Translations under genes and position numbers: made by a program
Part shown: positions 30,358 to 38,603 of the stretch, one piece after another
Position numbering within the stretch: position 1 is the stretch's first letter
Layout: each line of letters begins with the position of its first letter
The notes under the pieces: generated by a model
The model's database searches: none
Seen by the model: only the letters and a program-made list of their open reading frames with translations
Told to the model about the DNA's origin: nothing
Assembly (NCBI GenBank): GCA_024235915.1
Contig: JACKLO010000012.1
Location: 62,001 to 126,000 of the forward strand
Source of the DNA: Burkholderiaceae bacterium
Lineage (GTDB): Bacteria > Pseudomonadota > Gammaproteobacteria > Burkholderiales > Burkholderiaceae_C
Direction: 5' to 3'
DNA: 64,000 nt

Positions 30358-32088
30358 TCAGGAGGTGGCCACGGCCGCGGTGGCGCGGCGGGCGGCGTCG
30401 GCGGCGGCGCGGAACGGTGGCACGCCCAGGCGGCGCACCACGTCGACGAAACGCTCGCCGGCCTGGCGCTCGCGGCGGTAGACGTCGATCAGCGCCTCCA
30501 GCACGTCCGGCACCTCGTCGGCCGCGAACGACGGGCCGATGACCTTGCCGGCCACGGCGGCACCACCGCGTGCGCTGCCGTCGGCACCGCCCAACGTCAC
30601 CTGGTACCACTCGCTGCCGTCCTTGTCGACGCCGAGGATGCCGATGTGGCCGCTGTGGTGGTGGCCGCAGCTGTTGATGCAGCCGCTCAGGTGCAGGTCC
30701 ACGTCGCCGATGTCGAGCTGCTCGTCCAGGTCCTCGAAACGTTCCTGGATGGCGGCGGCCACCGGGATCGAACGGGCATTGGCCAGCGCGCACAGGTCAC
30801 CGCCCGGGCAGGCGATCATGTCGGTCAGCAGGCCGATGTTGGGCGTGGCGAAGCCCGCGTCTCGTGCCGCCGCCCACAAGGCCGGCAACTGGTCGTGGCG
30901 CACCCAGGGCAACAGCAGGTTCTGTTCGTGCGTGACGCGCAGTTCGCCGAGGCTGAAACGCTCGGCCAGGCCGGCGGCGTTGTCCATCTGCGCCGCCGTG
31001 ACGTCGCCCGGCGGCAGCCCGGCGCGCTTGAGCGACAGCGTCACCGCACGGTAGCCGGCGACGCGGTGCGCGTGCACGTTGCGCTCCAGCCAGCGCAGGT
31101 AGGCCGGTGGCAGGTCCTCGCGCGGCGCCTGTTCGCCATGCGGCAGCTGTGCCGCGTCGCGCACGCCCGCCGGCTCGGTGAAGCTGGCGGCCACGCGCTC
31201 CAGCTCGGCGACCGGGATCGTCGGCGCGCCGTCGCCCAGCAGCTGCGCGTATTCGCGCTGCACATCGTCCGCGAAGCGCTGGCCCTCGGCCTTGACGAGG
31301 ATCTTCAGCCGCGCCTTGTAGGCGTTGTCGCGCCGGCCGTGCAGGTTGTAGACGCGCACGATGGCCTCGATGAAGACCAGGATGTGCGCCCACGGCACGA
31401 AGGCTGCGACCTCGGTGGCGACGATGGGCGTGCGCCCCATGCCACCGCCGGCCAGCACGCGGAAGCCCACCGCACCCTCGGCGTTGCGCAACAGCTGCAG
31501 GCCGATGTCGTGCCAGGCGATGGCGGCGCGGTCCTCGCGGGCGCCGGTGACGGCGATCTTGAACTTGCGCGGCAGGAAGGCGAATTCCGGGTGCAGCGTG
31601 CTCCACTGGCGCAGCAGTTCGCAATAGGGCCGCGGGTCCACCACTTCGTCGGGCGCGATGCCGGCCAGGGCGTCGGTGGTGACGTTGCGGATGCAGTTGC
31701 CGCTGGTCTGGATGCCGTGCATGTCCACGTCGGCCAGCAGGTCCATGACGTCGGCCGCGCTGTCCAGCGGGATCCAGTTGAACTGCAGGTTCTGGCGGGT
31801 GGAAAAATGGCCGAAGCCGCCGCGTTCCGTCTGCGTGCCAGCATCCTGGTGGTCGTGTTCGCGGGCGATGCGTGCCAGCGTGCGCAGCTGGGGCGCCGAC
31901 AGCACACCGTAGGGCACGGCCACGCGCAGCATCGGCGCGTGGCGCTGCACGTACCAGCCGTTCTGCAGGCGCAGCGGGCGGAATTGTTCTTCGCTGAGCG
32001 TGCCACGCTGCCAGCGTTCCAACTGGTCGCGGAACTGGGCGGCACGGGCGCGCACGAAGGCACGGTCGAAGTCGGTGGCGCGGTACAT
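30358..32088 (-). CDS. cysI: Sulfite reductase (ferredoxin- or flavoprotein-dependent haemoprotein)
   Basis: 576 residues of the nitrite/sulfite reductase family. Two copies of the ferrodoxin-like half are seen: GGFGHFSTRQNLQFNWIPL in the first and LRVTHEQNLLLPWV in the second. The sirohaem/[4Fe-4S] cysteines are in CPGGDLC and SGCINSCGHHHSG. It reduces sulfite to sulfide. No flavoprotein CysJ is coded here, so electrons may come from ferredoxin. It is the first gene of the operon cysI-DUF934-cysH-cobA and is divergent from the patatin gene with only 51 bases between. Confidence 0.92.
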   Translation of the reverse strand: MYRATDFDRAFVRARAAQFRDQLERWQRGTLSEEQFRPLRLQNGWYVQRHAPMLRVAVPYGVLSAPQLRTLARIAREHDHQDAGTQTERGGFGHFSTRQNLQFNWIPLDSAADVMDLLADVDMHGIQTSGNCIRNVTTDALAGIAPDEVVDPRPYCELLRQWSTLHPEFAFLPRKFKIAVTGAREDRAAIAWHDIGLQLLRNAEGAVGFRVLAGGGMGRTPIVATEVAAFVPWAHILVFIEAIVRVYNLHGRRDNAYKARLKILVKAEGQRFADDVQREYAQLLGDGAPTIPVAELERVAASFTEPAGVRDAAQLPHGEQAPREDLPPAYLRWLERNVHAHRVAGYRAVTLSLKRAGLPPGDVTAAQMDNAAGLAERFSLGELRVTHEQNLLLPWVRHDQLPALWAAARDAGFATPNIGLLTDMIACPGGDLCALANARSIPVAAAIQERFEDLDEQLDIGDVDLHLSGCINSCGHHHSGHIGILGVDKDGSEWYQVTLGGADGSARGGAAVAGKVIGPSFAADEVPDVLEALIDVYRRERQAGERFVDVVRRLGVPPFRAAADAARRATAAVATS

Positions 32089-32139
32089 GGCCGGCAGGTT
32101 AGGCGGCCATCGTTATTTCTCAAACTACAAAGAAGTAGA
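32089..32139. promoter_or_regulatory. Divergent promoter region between cysI and the patatin gene
   Basis: A 51-base, unusually AT-rich gap (TTATTTCTCAAACTACAAAG within it) that must serve the minus-strand sulfate operon and perhaps the plus-strand lipoprotein. A CysB-type activator site would be expected, but I cannot mark one with confidence. Confidence 0.45.
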
Positions 32140-33084
32140 GTGAATATTTCCAGAAGAGATATAGGTGGTTGGCTGATCGGCAGCGTCGCCGGTCTGGCAG
32201 GCTGCCAGACCGCGCCGCCGGTGGCACCTGTGGCGCCGCCACCGGTTGCCCCCAGCCCAGCCGTGGCGGCGTCACCGCCCCCGCCGCCGCCTCCTCCACC
32301 GCCCCCGCGCATCGGTCTGGCCCTGGGCGGCGGCGCCGCGCGGGGGTTTGCCCACATCGGCGTGATCCAGGTGCTCGACGAAGCTGGCATCCGGCCGGAT
32401 CTGGCGGCCGGCACCTCCGCGGGCAGCCTGGTGGCCGCGCTGTGGGCCGCGGGCCACGACGGGCCCGCGCTGGGGCGCCTGGGCGCTTCGATGGCGGAAT
32501 CCACCATTGCCGATTGGGGCTTCCCCGGCCGCGGCCTGCTGCGCGGTGACGCGCTGGCCCGCTACGTGCGCGACCAGACCGGGGGGCGGCCCATCGAAAG
32601 GCTGAACCGCCCGCTGGGCATCGTCGCCACCGACCTCGACAGCGGCGAGGCCGTGCTGTTCCGCCGCGGCGACACCGGGCTGGCCGTGCGGGCCTCCAGT
32701 GCAGTGCCGGCCATCTTCACGCCGGTGGCCATCGGCGGGCGCGAGTACGTGGACGGTGGCCTGGTGGCGCCGGTGCCGGTGAGCCAGGCCCGACAGATGG
32801 GCGCCGAGTTCGTGATCGCAGTCGACATCGGCGAGGCGCCGCAGGGTCAGCCCACGGGTGACCCGTTCCGCCTGCTGCTGCAGACCTTCTCGATCATGGG
32901 CCGTGGCCTCAGCCGGCACGAACTGCGGGGCGCCGACGTGGTCATCCGCCCGGCGCTGGACGGCGTGGCCGGCACCGACTTCGCGGCGCGACACCGGGCC
33001 ATCGCGGCCGGCCGGGACGCGGCGCTGGCAGCGCTGCCGGCCTTGCGCCAGCGGCTGGCGGCCTTCCGGCGGCCGGAGCCCTGA
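32140..33084 (+). CDS. Patatin-like phospholipase, predicted Tat-type lipoprotein
   Basis: 314 residues from a GTG at 32140. The start NISRRDIGGWLIG has a twin arginine and is followed by the lipobox LAGC (Cys22), so it is probably a lipoprotein exported through Tat or Sec. A proline-rich linker (11 prolines in a row) leads to the patatin domain: GGGAARGFAHIGVIQ (oxyanion hole), GTSAGS (nucleophile serine) and DGG (catalytic aspartate, YVDGGLVAPVPV). Acts on lipids or acyl esters at the envelope. An antisense relation to cysI does not extend into the coding part. Confidence 0.87.
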   Translation: MNISRRDIGGWLIGSVAGLAGCQTAPPVAPVAPPPVAPSPAVAASPPPPPPPPPPPRIGLALGGGAARGFAHIGVIQVLDEAGIRPDLAAGTSAGSLVAALWAAGHDGPALGRLGASMAESTIADWGFPGRGLLRGDALARYVRDQTGGRPIERLNRPLGIVATDLDSGEAVLFRRGDTGLAVRASSAVPAIFTPVAIGGREYVDGGLVAPVPVSQARQMGAEFVIAVDIGEAPQGQPTGDPFRLLLQTFSIMGRGLSRHELRGADVVIRPALDGVAGTDFAARHRAIAAGRDAALAALPALRQRLAAFRRPEP

Positions 33085-33102
33085 AGCGCACGGGGGCCGC
33101 CC

Positions 33103-33131
33103 AAAGAAAACGGCCCGGGACAACCGGGCCG
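33103..33131 (-). terminator. Probable terminator of the phasin gene
   Basis: On the minus strand CGGCCCGG, loop TTGTC, CCGGGCCG, then TTTTCTTT. It is 133 bases after the phasin stop. A second short hairpin, GCCCGGG and CCCGGGC at 33176-33194, lies between them. Confidence 0.75.
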
Positions 33132-33263
33132 GAAGGGAACCGCTGGGGTTCCGAGGAGACAACCTTCCAGAGAGAGCCCGGGGGTCACCCGGGCACTGGC
33201 TCCGACCGGGCGTGGCCGCGAAAGTTCCGCGGGCGGCGCGCCGGGGTTGCCCTGGGCAGGCGA

Positions 33264-33824
33264 TCAGGCCGCGCGGCGGGCCTTGGTGGCGGTCTGCGTG
33301 GCCTTGACGGCGGTGCTGGTCACGGCTTGGAAGTTGGCTTCGGCCACTTCGGCGGCTTGCTTGGCGGCCTTCTGCACGCTTTCGAAAGCGTTGTTGGCAG
33401 CGGCCACGGCCGACTTCACCAGGGCCACGGCGTTCTCGGTACCGGCCGGGGCGTTCTTCACGGCGGTGTCGACCACGGCCATGACCTTCTTCTGCGCGTC
33501 GACAAACTGGGCTTCAGCGACCTTGGTCACTTCGGCGTTGGTGCCGGCGGCGATGTCGTACAGGTGACGGCTGTAGGCGGCGGCCTTCTCGGCGCTCGGC
33601 TGCAGCATCGCGGCCTGGAGGGCCAGCAGTTCCTGCGCGTCCTTGACCGACAGCATGGCCTTGGTCGTGTCGGCGGCTTCGGTCAGGCTCGACTTGGCGA
33701 CCTGCAGGTTCAGCTCGACGAGCTTTTCCACGCCTTCGAAAGCCTTGTTGGTCAGGCCGAAGAGGGTTTCAACGTTGGCCTTGTGGGCGGCCAGGACTTG
33801 TTCAGCTGTGAAGGGGGTCATCAT
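33264..33824 (-). CDS. phaP: Phasin family PHA granule-associated protein
   Basis: 186 residues, helical, alanine-rich. The N-terminal FTAEQVLAAHKANVETLFGL, then KLVELNLQVAKSSLTEAAD, is the standard phasin pattern. It coats polyhydroxybutyrate granules and limits their size. Two start codons stand in tandem; the first (33824) has GGAG at a good distance. The C-terminus is basic (KARRAA). The promoter upstream carries two perfect palindromes, which fits control by a PhaR-type repressor. Works with PhaC, whose gene begins at 62770. Confidence 0.92.
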   Translation of the reverse strand: MMTPFTAEQVLAAHKANVETLFGLTNKAFEGVEKLVELNLQVAKSSLTEAADTTKAMLSVKDAQELLALQAAMLQPSAEKAAAYSRHLYDIAAGTNAEVTKVAEAQFVDAQKKVMAVVDTAVKNAPAGTENAVALVKSAVAAANNAFESVQKAAKQAAEVAEANFQAVTSTAVKATQTATKARRAA

Positions 33825-33882
33825 GGGCTCCGTTCGTCAGGGTTCAGGAATCGGTATGCCCGCACTTCGTTCCGGGCATCTT

Positions 33883-33958
33883 TGCTGCACTGCAGCATGG
33901 AACGAAGTATAGGGGGCGCCCAGCGCATTGCAAGTCCTTTTTGTTGCGGTGCAACAAA
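33883..33958 (-). promoter_or_regulatory. Phasin promoter with two palindromic operators
   Basis: A good promoter on the minus strand: TTGCAA (33928-33933), 16 bases, TATACT (33906-33911). Upstream lies TTTGTTGCGGTGCAACAAA-type palindrome at 33940-33958 (8-base arms), downstream TGCTGCACTGCAGCA at 33883-33897 (6-base arms). The latter contains CTGC-N3-GCAG, the motif known for PhaR, which frees phaP when PHA appears. Assignment to PhaR is by motif only. Confidence 0.7.
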
Positions 33959-34057
33959 CTAGGGAGCGCACTCCAGTACGGGCCCCGGGGTGCGGCCCCC
34001 GATGCGCTCGCCAGCCAGGGCAGCGTGTATTCTGGCCACCGACCAAGGAGGGTGGGC

Positions 34058-35389
34058 ATGCTGGTGTTGACATTGGTCGGCGGCGCTGAGCGCAGCGAAG
34101 GAAGGGCAACCACGGTGCAGGTGCCAGCCGGCCGCGCGCGATTCGTCATCGGCCGCGATCCGGCCTGCGACTGGGCGCTGCCGGATCGCACGCTGGCCCT
34201 GTCGGCGCGCCACTGCGAGATCGTGCGCAGCGAACAGGGCGTCGCGTTGCGCGACCTGTCCACCAATGGCACCTTCGTCAATCGGTCGCCGCAGCGCATG
34301 GAGGGCGAACACCGGCTGCGCGAAGGGGACCGGATCGAGGCCGGGCCCTATGTCATCGGTGTGTCGATGCGCGAAGCTGCCTCGTCACCCGCACCCGCAC
34401 CCGCACCCGCACCCGCACCCGCACCCGCACCCGCACCCGCACCCGCACCGATCCTGGCCACGGCGAAAGCGCCCGTGCCGTCTTTGCCAGCCAGCGCCGC
34501 GGCCGGCAAGACTGTCGAAGACACCACGCCGCTGGTGATGCCGCTGGCCCGCGGCGGCGACCCCGCTGCGCAGCTGCAACCCGTCGCGGAGGATGACGAT
34601 GCCTTGGGTCTGACGCGCATCCGTCCCGTGCCGTCGCCTGCGGGCAGCGCGGCCCCAGCGCGAGGTGGGGCTGCGCCCTCGATGCCAGCCGTGCCGTCGA
34701 CGCCGCCCGTGGCCCCAGCGGCGGCAGAGGCTCCAGCGGCGACAGCGGTGGTGGAGCCGGCGGACGTCGCCGCCGCGAAGCCGCCTGCGTGGCCCAGGGA
34801 GACCAACGCCGCGCCGCCTTCGGCCGTGCCCGCCGATGCCCAGGTTCCTGCCAGCGGCGCGGTGGGGTTGGCGGCCACGCTGGGCTTCCCGGCCGAAGCG
34901 CTGGCCGGCCTGTCGGACGCCGAGCAGGCGGCTCGTGTGGGCGCACTGCTGCGCGCCGCGGTCGACCTGCTGCGCGCGCAACTGGCGCGCCAGGCCCGGG
35001 TGCGTGCGGCGCTGGGTTCCCGGCGTGCAGGGTCCTTATCGTCGCAGCGGTCACCGTTGCAGATGGCCCCTGATGCGAACCAGGCACTGCGCTGGTTGCT
35101 GGCCGGTGACCCGGTGGCGCTGCTCGGGCAGATTGCCGCGCAAATGGCCGAGCATGACGATCGTCTGCTGCGTGCGTTCGACGGCGCGGCCACGGGCCTC
35201 GCGGCTGACCTTGCACCGCAGTCCCTGGCGCGTGCCGTGCCGGGGGCTGACGCTGCGGCGCGTGAGGCGCTCTATGCCGCGCTCTGGCAGCGCCTGGGCC
35301 TGGCCGACGCTGGCGACGATTGGGAAGCGGGTCTGCGCGCCGCGGCCCGCCAGCACCTGGCCCGTGCCTACGACGACGGCGCGGCTTGA
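34058..35389 (+). CDS. FHA domain protein with Pro-Ala linker and type VI FHA-like C-terminal region
   Basis: 443 residues. The N-terminal FHA domain (about 20-105) shows FVIGRDPACDWALPD, LSARHCEI and LRDLSTNGTFVNRSP, so it should bind phosphothreonine. An Ala-Pro repeat follows, coded by ten copies of a hexamer. The last 150 residues (ALLRAAVDLLRAQLARQARV, then NQALRWLLAGDPVALLGQIA) resemble the C-terminal domain of FHA proteins such as TagH/ImpI linked to type VI secretion. No other type VI gene is nearby, and the next genes code a cNMP-like and a redox membrane protein. The ATG at 34058 follows AAGGAGGGT. Confidence 0.82.
   Translation: MLVLTLVGGAERSEGRATTVQVPAGRARFVIGRDPACDWALPDRTLALSARHCEIVRSEQGVALRDLSTNGTFVNRSPQRMEGEHRLREGDRIEAGPYVIGVSMREAASSPAPAPAPAPAPAPAPAPAPAPILATAKAPVPSLPASAAAGKTVEDTTPLVMPLARGGDPAAQLQPVAEDDDALGLTRIRPVPSPAGSAAPARGGAAPSMPAVPSTPPVAPAAAEAPAATAVVEPADVAAAKPPAWPRETNAAPPSAVPADAQVPASGAVGLAATLGFPAEALAGLSDAEQAARVGALLRAAVDLLRAQLARQARVRAALGSRRAGSLSSQRSPLQMAPDANQALRWLLAGDPVALLGQIAAQMAEHDDRLLRAFDGAATGLAADLAPQSLARAVPGADAAAREALYAALWQRLGLADAGDDWEAGLRAAARQHLARAYDDGAA
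34387..34446 (+). repeat. Tandem hexamer (ACCCGC) x10
   Basis: Ten perfect copies of ACCCGC plus a partial one, coding the Ala-Pro run of the FHA protein. Because the unit is six bases, slippage changes linker length without a frameshift. Confidence 0.95.
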
Positions 35390-35436
35390 CCGCGGGTGAC
35401 CGGCGCCTTCAACAACCTTCGGCAGGAGCCTCCCGC

Positions 35437-35907
35437 ATGGCCGACGACTTCTTCCAGTACAACGGGCCGGCGCCCGCACCTGAGCCCGAGCCGACCGCCG
35501 TGCCGGTGGCCCTGCCACGGCTGCTTGCCGAACTGGGCGACGCCGACTGGGCGCACCTGATCGGTTTCATGGCCCGGCGGCGCTACCCGGCCGGTGCGGT
35601 GATCGTGGCACCCGGGCAGGTGGCGCCGGCGCTGGTGTTCGTGGCCTCCGGTCGCCTGCGGGTGACGGTGCCGGGGCAGCGGCCGGAATCGCGGGGTGAT
35701 GGTGAGGTGGCCGGCCTGCTCGGCTTCCTGGATGCGGCACCGGCGGCCGCCGAAGTGGTTGCCGAAACGGAAGTGGACCTGCTGATGCTCACGCCCCAGG
35801 CGCTGCAGCAGCTCGGCGCCTGGCAGCCGCGCATCGCGCTGGCCTTGCTGCGTGATCTTGCCGCCCAGGTGGCGCTGCGGCTGCGACGCCTGCAGCCCGC
35901 GGATTGA
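35437..35907 (+). CDS. Cyclic nucleotide-binding-like domain protein
   Basis: 156 residues. After a proline-rich start, residues about 45-140 follow the cNMP-binding fold: YPAGAVIVAPGQVAPALVFV, ASGRLRVTVPG, GLLGFLDAAPAAAEVVAETE and VDLLMLTPQALQQL. No helix-turn-helix follows, so it is not a Crp-type DNA-binding regulator. The phosphate-binding cassette arginine is not obvious, so the ligand may differ. It starts 47 bases after the FHA gene and ends 29 bases before the fusion oxidoreductase, which suggests one operon in which it senses or gates electron flow. Confidence 0.75.
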   Translation: MADDFFQYNGPAPAPEPEPTAVPVALPRLLAELGDADWAHLIGFMARRRYPAGAVIVAPGQVAPALVFVASGRLRVTVPGQRPESRGDGEVAGLLGFLDAAPAAAEVVAETEVDLLMLTPQALQQLGAWQPRIALALLRDLAAQVALRLRRLQPAD

Positions 35908-35936
35908 GCGGCCGAGCGACTGAAAGGCGGGCACCG

Positions 35937-38603
35937 ATGGCCGAGACCGCGCCGCTGACCTTCTTTGCCAACTACACGCAGCGACGCCCGCGCGTGCCGC
36001 CCGCGGTGTGGTGGGGGTTGCGGGCGGCCGTGCTGCTGACCGTGCTGGCGCTCATCGGCGCCTTGCTGCTGGTGCCCTCCGTGGGATTGAGGCTGTTCTG
36101 GGGGCTGGCCGTGCCGGTGCTGCCAGCACTGCTGGTGGTGGCGCCAGGCCTTTGGCGCCAGGTCTGCCCGATGGCCACGCTCAACCAGGTGCCACGGCAG
36201 GCCGGGTTCAGCCGCGCCCGCGACTTGCCGCCGGTGCTGAAGACCTGGGCCTTCTCCGTGGCGCTGGTGCTGTTCGTCGGCGCCGTGGCGCTGCGGGCGC
36301 CGCTCTTCAATCACGACGGCACCGCCCTGGCCGTGGCGCTGGCCGCGGTGCTGCTGCTGGCGCTGGCGGGTGGCTGGTGGTTCAAGGGGCGCAGTGGGTG
36401 GTGTGGCACCTTCTGCCCGCTGGGGCCGATCCAGCGCGACTACGGCCAGGCGCCGCTGGTGGTGGTGCGCAACGGCTTCTGTGAGCCCTGCCTGGGCTGC
36501 CAGAAGAACTGCTACGACTTCAACCCGCGCGCCGCCGTCTTCAGCGACGTCTACGACGACGACCCGCGCTGGGCCGGACAGCGGCGGCTGTTCATCGGCC
36601 TGATGCCGGGGATGATCCTGGGCTACTTCCTGGGCGGTGCGGGCGCCCAGGCCACCGCGGCCGACAACGTGCTGGCACTGGCCGCGGGCGCGGCGGCGTC
36701 GGCCGGGGCCTACGCACTGGCCGTGGCCTTCGTCCCCACCACGCCGTACCGGATCTCGATGGCCTTCGGGGCCGTGGCGCTGGCCGTGTTCTACGCCTTC
36801 GCCGGGCCGGCGATCGTCAACACGCTGGGCTGGCTGGTCGGTGCGACGCCGGCAACGTGGCTGCTGGAAGCTGCGCGCGCGACAGGCTTGCTGCTGGCCC
36901 TGGTGCTGGCCTTGGGTGGCCTGCGCGCAGAAAGCCATTACCGCGAGGCGCAGGCAGCGCGCGCCAGGAAGCCGGCTGCGGTGCCGACGCACACCGACGA
37001 GACCCGCACCCAGATCGGAGGCGGCCGCGCACTGAAGGACCGGCTCGCTGGCCAGGGCGGCCAGCCCGAGGTCACCGACCGCGCCACCGGCATCGCCTTC
37101 CAGGTGGCGTCGGAGCAGACGTTGCTGGAGGCCATCGAGCACGCCGGCCTGAAGATCGCCTACGGGTGCCGCGCCGGGGTCTGCGGCGCCGACCCGGTGG
37201 CGGTCTGTGATGGCGGCGAACACCTGTCGCCACCGGATGACGACGAACTCGCCACCTTGCAGCGCCTGGGCCTGGAAGGCCGCGCGCGCCTGGCCTGCAT
37301 GTGTACCGTGCGCGGCCCGGTGGTCATCGACCGCGATCCGCGGGCGGCCGAGGCGCCGGTGAGCGTGCTGCGCCGGCCGACCGTGGACAAGGCGCAGGCG
37401 GCGGGCATCGGCCGCGTGGTCATCGTCGGCGACGGGGTGGCCGGCATGAGCGCCGCCGAGGCCCTGCGCCGCGACAGCGGCAGCGTGCGCATCACGCTCG
37501 TCGGCAACGAGCCGGTGCCCTTCTACAACCGCATGGGCATCGGCCGCCTGGTCTACGACGACGACAGCGAAGGCGCGATGCAGGCGCTGCGCCTGGTGCC
37601 CGAGGACTGGGCCAGCGGCCGCGACGTCACCGTGCACCGCGGCGCCGTCGCGGTGCGGCTGGACCGCGAGAACCGGCGTGTCGGTCTGAACACCGGTGAG
37701 TGGCTGCGCTACGACCGGTTGATCCTGGCCACCGGCGCCCGCTCGGCGCCGCCGGACGACCAGTTCCTGACCCACCCCAACGCCTTCGTGCTGCGCAGTG
37801 CGGACGACGCACAGCAGATCCGCGCCTGGGTGAAGCAGCACGGCAGCCGCCGTGCGCTGGTGGTGGGTGGCGGTGTGCTGGGGGTGGAAGCCGCCGACGC
37901 GCTGCACCACCTGGGCCTGAAGGTGACGCTGCTTCAGCGCGCCGACCGGCTGATGAACGCACAGCTCGACGCCCCCGGCGCGGCGCGCCTGGCGCACTAC
38001 CTGGAGAGCATCGGCATCCAGGTGGGCACCCGCATGTCGGTGAACCGCTACGACGGCGAGCCCCTGCTCACACATGCCTGGCTGGCCCATGGCCCGCGCG
38101 TGCGCGCCGACCTCTTCGTGGCCTGCCTGGGCATCCAGCCCAACGTGCACCTGGCGCAGGCGGCCGGGCTGGCGGTCAAGCGGGGTATCGTGGTCGATGG
38201 TGCGATGCGCACCAGCGACCCGCTGATCCAGGCCATTGGCGACGTGGCCGAGCTGCCGGGCCAGCCGGGGGGCCTGTGGCCCGTGGGCGCGGCGCAGGCG
38301 GCGGCGGCCGTCGGTGCGCTGTGGGGCGACGGTCCACCCTACCAAGCGCCGCGCATCGTGCTGCAGCTGAAGTGCGATGGCATCGACCTGCGCAGCTGGG
38401 GCGACGTGGCGCCGCGCCCGGGCGACACGGTGCACCACGCGCGCGCCGACGAGGCCGCCTGGTGGCAGCTGATCCTGCGCGACGGGGTGCTGGCCGGCGG
38501 CCTGTGGGTCGGCCCCCCGGGCAGTGCCAAGACCTTCACCAAGCTGCTGCAGAAACCCGATCCGGACGCGCTGCAGGCCTTCGTGGCATCGTCGATGGCG
38601 TGA
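35937..38603 (+). CDS. Three-part fusion: NirI/NapH-like membrane Fe-S protein, [2Fe-2S] ferredoxin, FAD/NAD oxidoreductase
   Basis: 888 residues. Part 1 (about 1-335) has several membrane helices and cytoplasmic WCGTFCPLGP plus a [4Fe-4S] motif C182-x2-C185-x2-C188-x3-C192, as in NapH/NirI/RdxA-type proteins. Part 2 (about 375-465) is ferredoxin-like with YGCRAGVCGADPVAVC (C411, C416, C424) and ACMC (454, 456). Part 3 (about 490-888) is a pyridine nucleotide-disulfide type reductase: VVIVGDGVAGMSAAEAL, LILATGARSAPP, LVVGGGVLGVEAADAL. The whole could carry electrons from NAD(P)H across domains to a membrane or periplasmic partner. ATG at 35937. The fusion order is uncommon. Confidence 0.82.
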   Translation: MAETAPLTFFANYTQRRPRVPPAVWWGLRAAVLLTVLALIGALLLVPSVGLRLFWGLAVPVLPALLVVAPGLWRQVCPMATLNQVPRQAGFSRARDLPPVLKTWAFSVALVLFVGAVALRAPLFNHDGTALAVALAAVLLLALAGGWWFKGRSGWCGTFCPLGPIQRDYGQAPLVVVRNGFCEPCLGCQKNCYDFNPRAAVFSDVYDDDPRWAGQRRLFIGLMPGMILGYFLGGAGAQATAADNVLALAAGAAASAGAYALAVAFVPTTPYRISMAFGAVALAVFYAFAGPAIVNTLGWLVGATPATWLLEAARATGLLLALVLALGGLRAESHYREAQAARARKPAAVPTHTDETRTQIGGGRALKDRLAGQGGQPEVTDRATGIAFQVASEQTLLEAIEHAGLKIAYGCRAGVCGADPVAVCDGGEHLSPPDDDELATLQRLGLEGRARLACMCTVRGPVVIDRDPRAAEAPVSVLRRPTVDKAQAAGIGRVVIVGDGVAGMSAAEALRRDSGSVRITLVGNEPVPFYNRMGIGRLVYDDDSEGAMQALRLVPEDWASGRDVTVHRGAVAVRLDRENRRVGLNTGEWLRYDRLILATGARSAPPDDQFLTHPNAFVLRSADDAQQIRAWVKQHGSRRALVVGGGVLGVEAADALHHLGLKVTLLQRADRLMNAQLDAPGAARLAHYLESIGIQVGTRMSVNRYDGEPLLTHAWLAHGPRVRADLFVACLGIQPNVHLAQAAGLAVKRGIVVDGAMRTSDPLIQAIGDVAELPGQPGGLWPVGAAQAAAAVGALWGDGPPYQAPRIVLQLKCDGIDLRSWGDVAPRPGDTVHHARADEAAWWQLILRDGVLAGGLWVGPPGSAKTFTKLLQKPDPDALQAFVASSMA

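Noticed and set aside
30283..32139. A long plus-strand frame upstream of and in frame with the patatin gene
   Set aside because: It is antisense to cysI, which has all sulfite reductase motifs. The patatin protein is better started at the GTG at 32140, with its signal sequence and lipobox.
34058..35389. Part of a type VI secretion cluster
   Set aside because: Only the FHA protein resembles a type VI component. No sheath, baseplate, TssM or ClpV gene is within reach.
35583..38438. A 951-codon minus-strand frame opposite the fusion oxidoreductase
   Set aside because: The plus strand has clear Fe-S, ferredoxin and Rossmann motifs. The minus frame is His/Gln/Arg-rich and without a fold.
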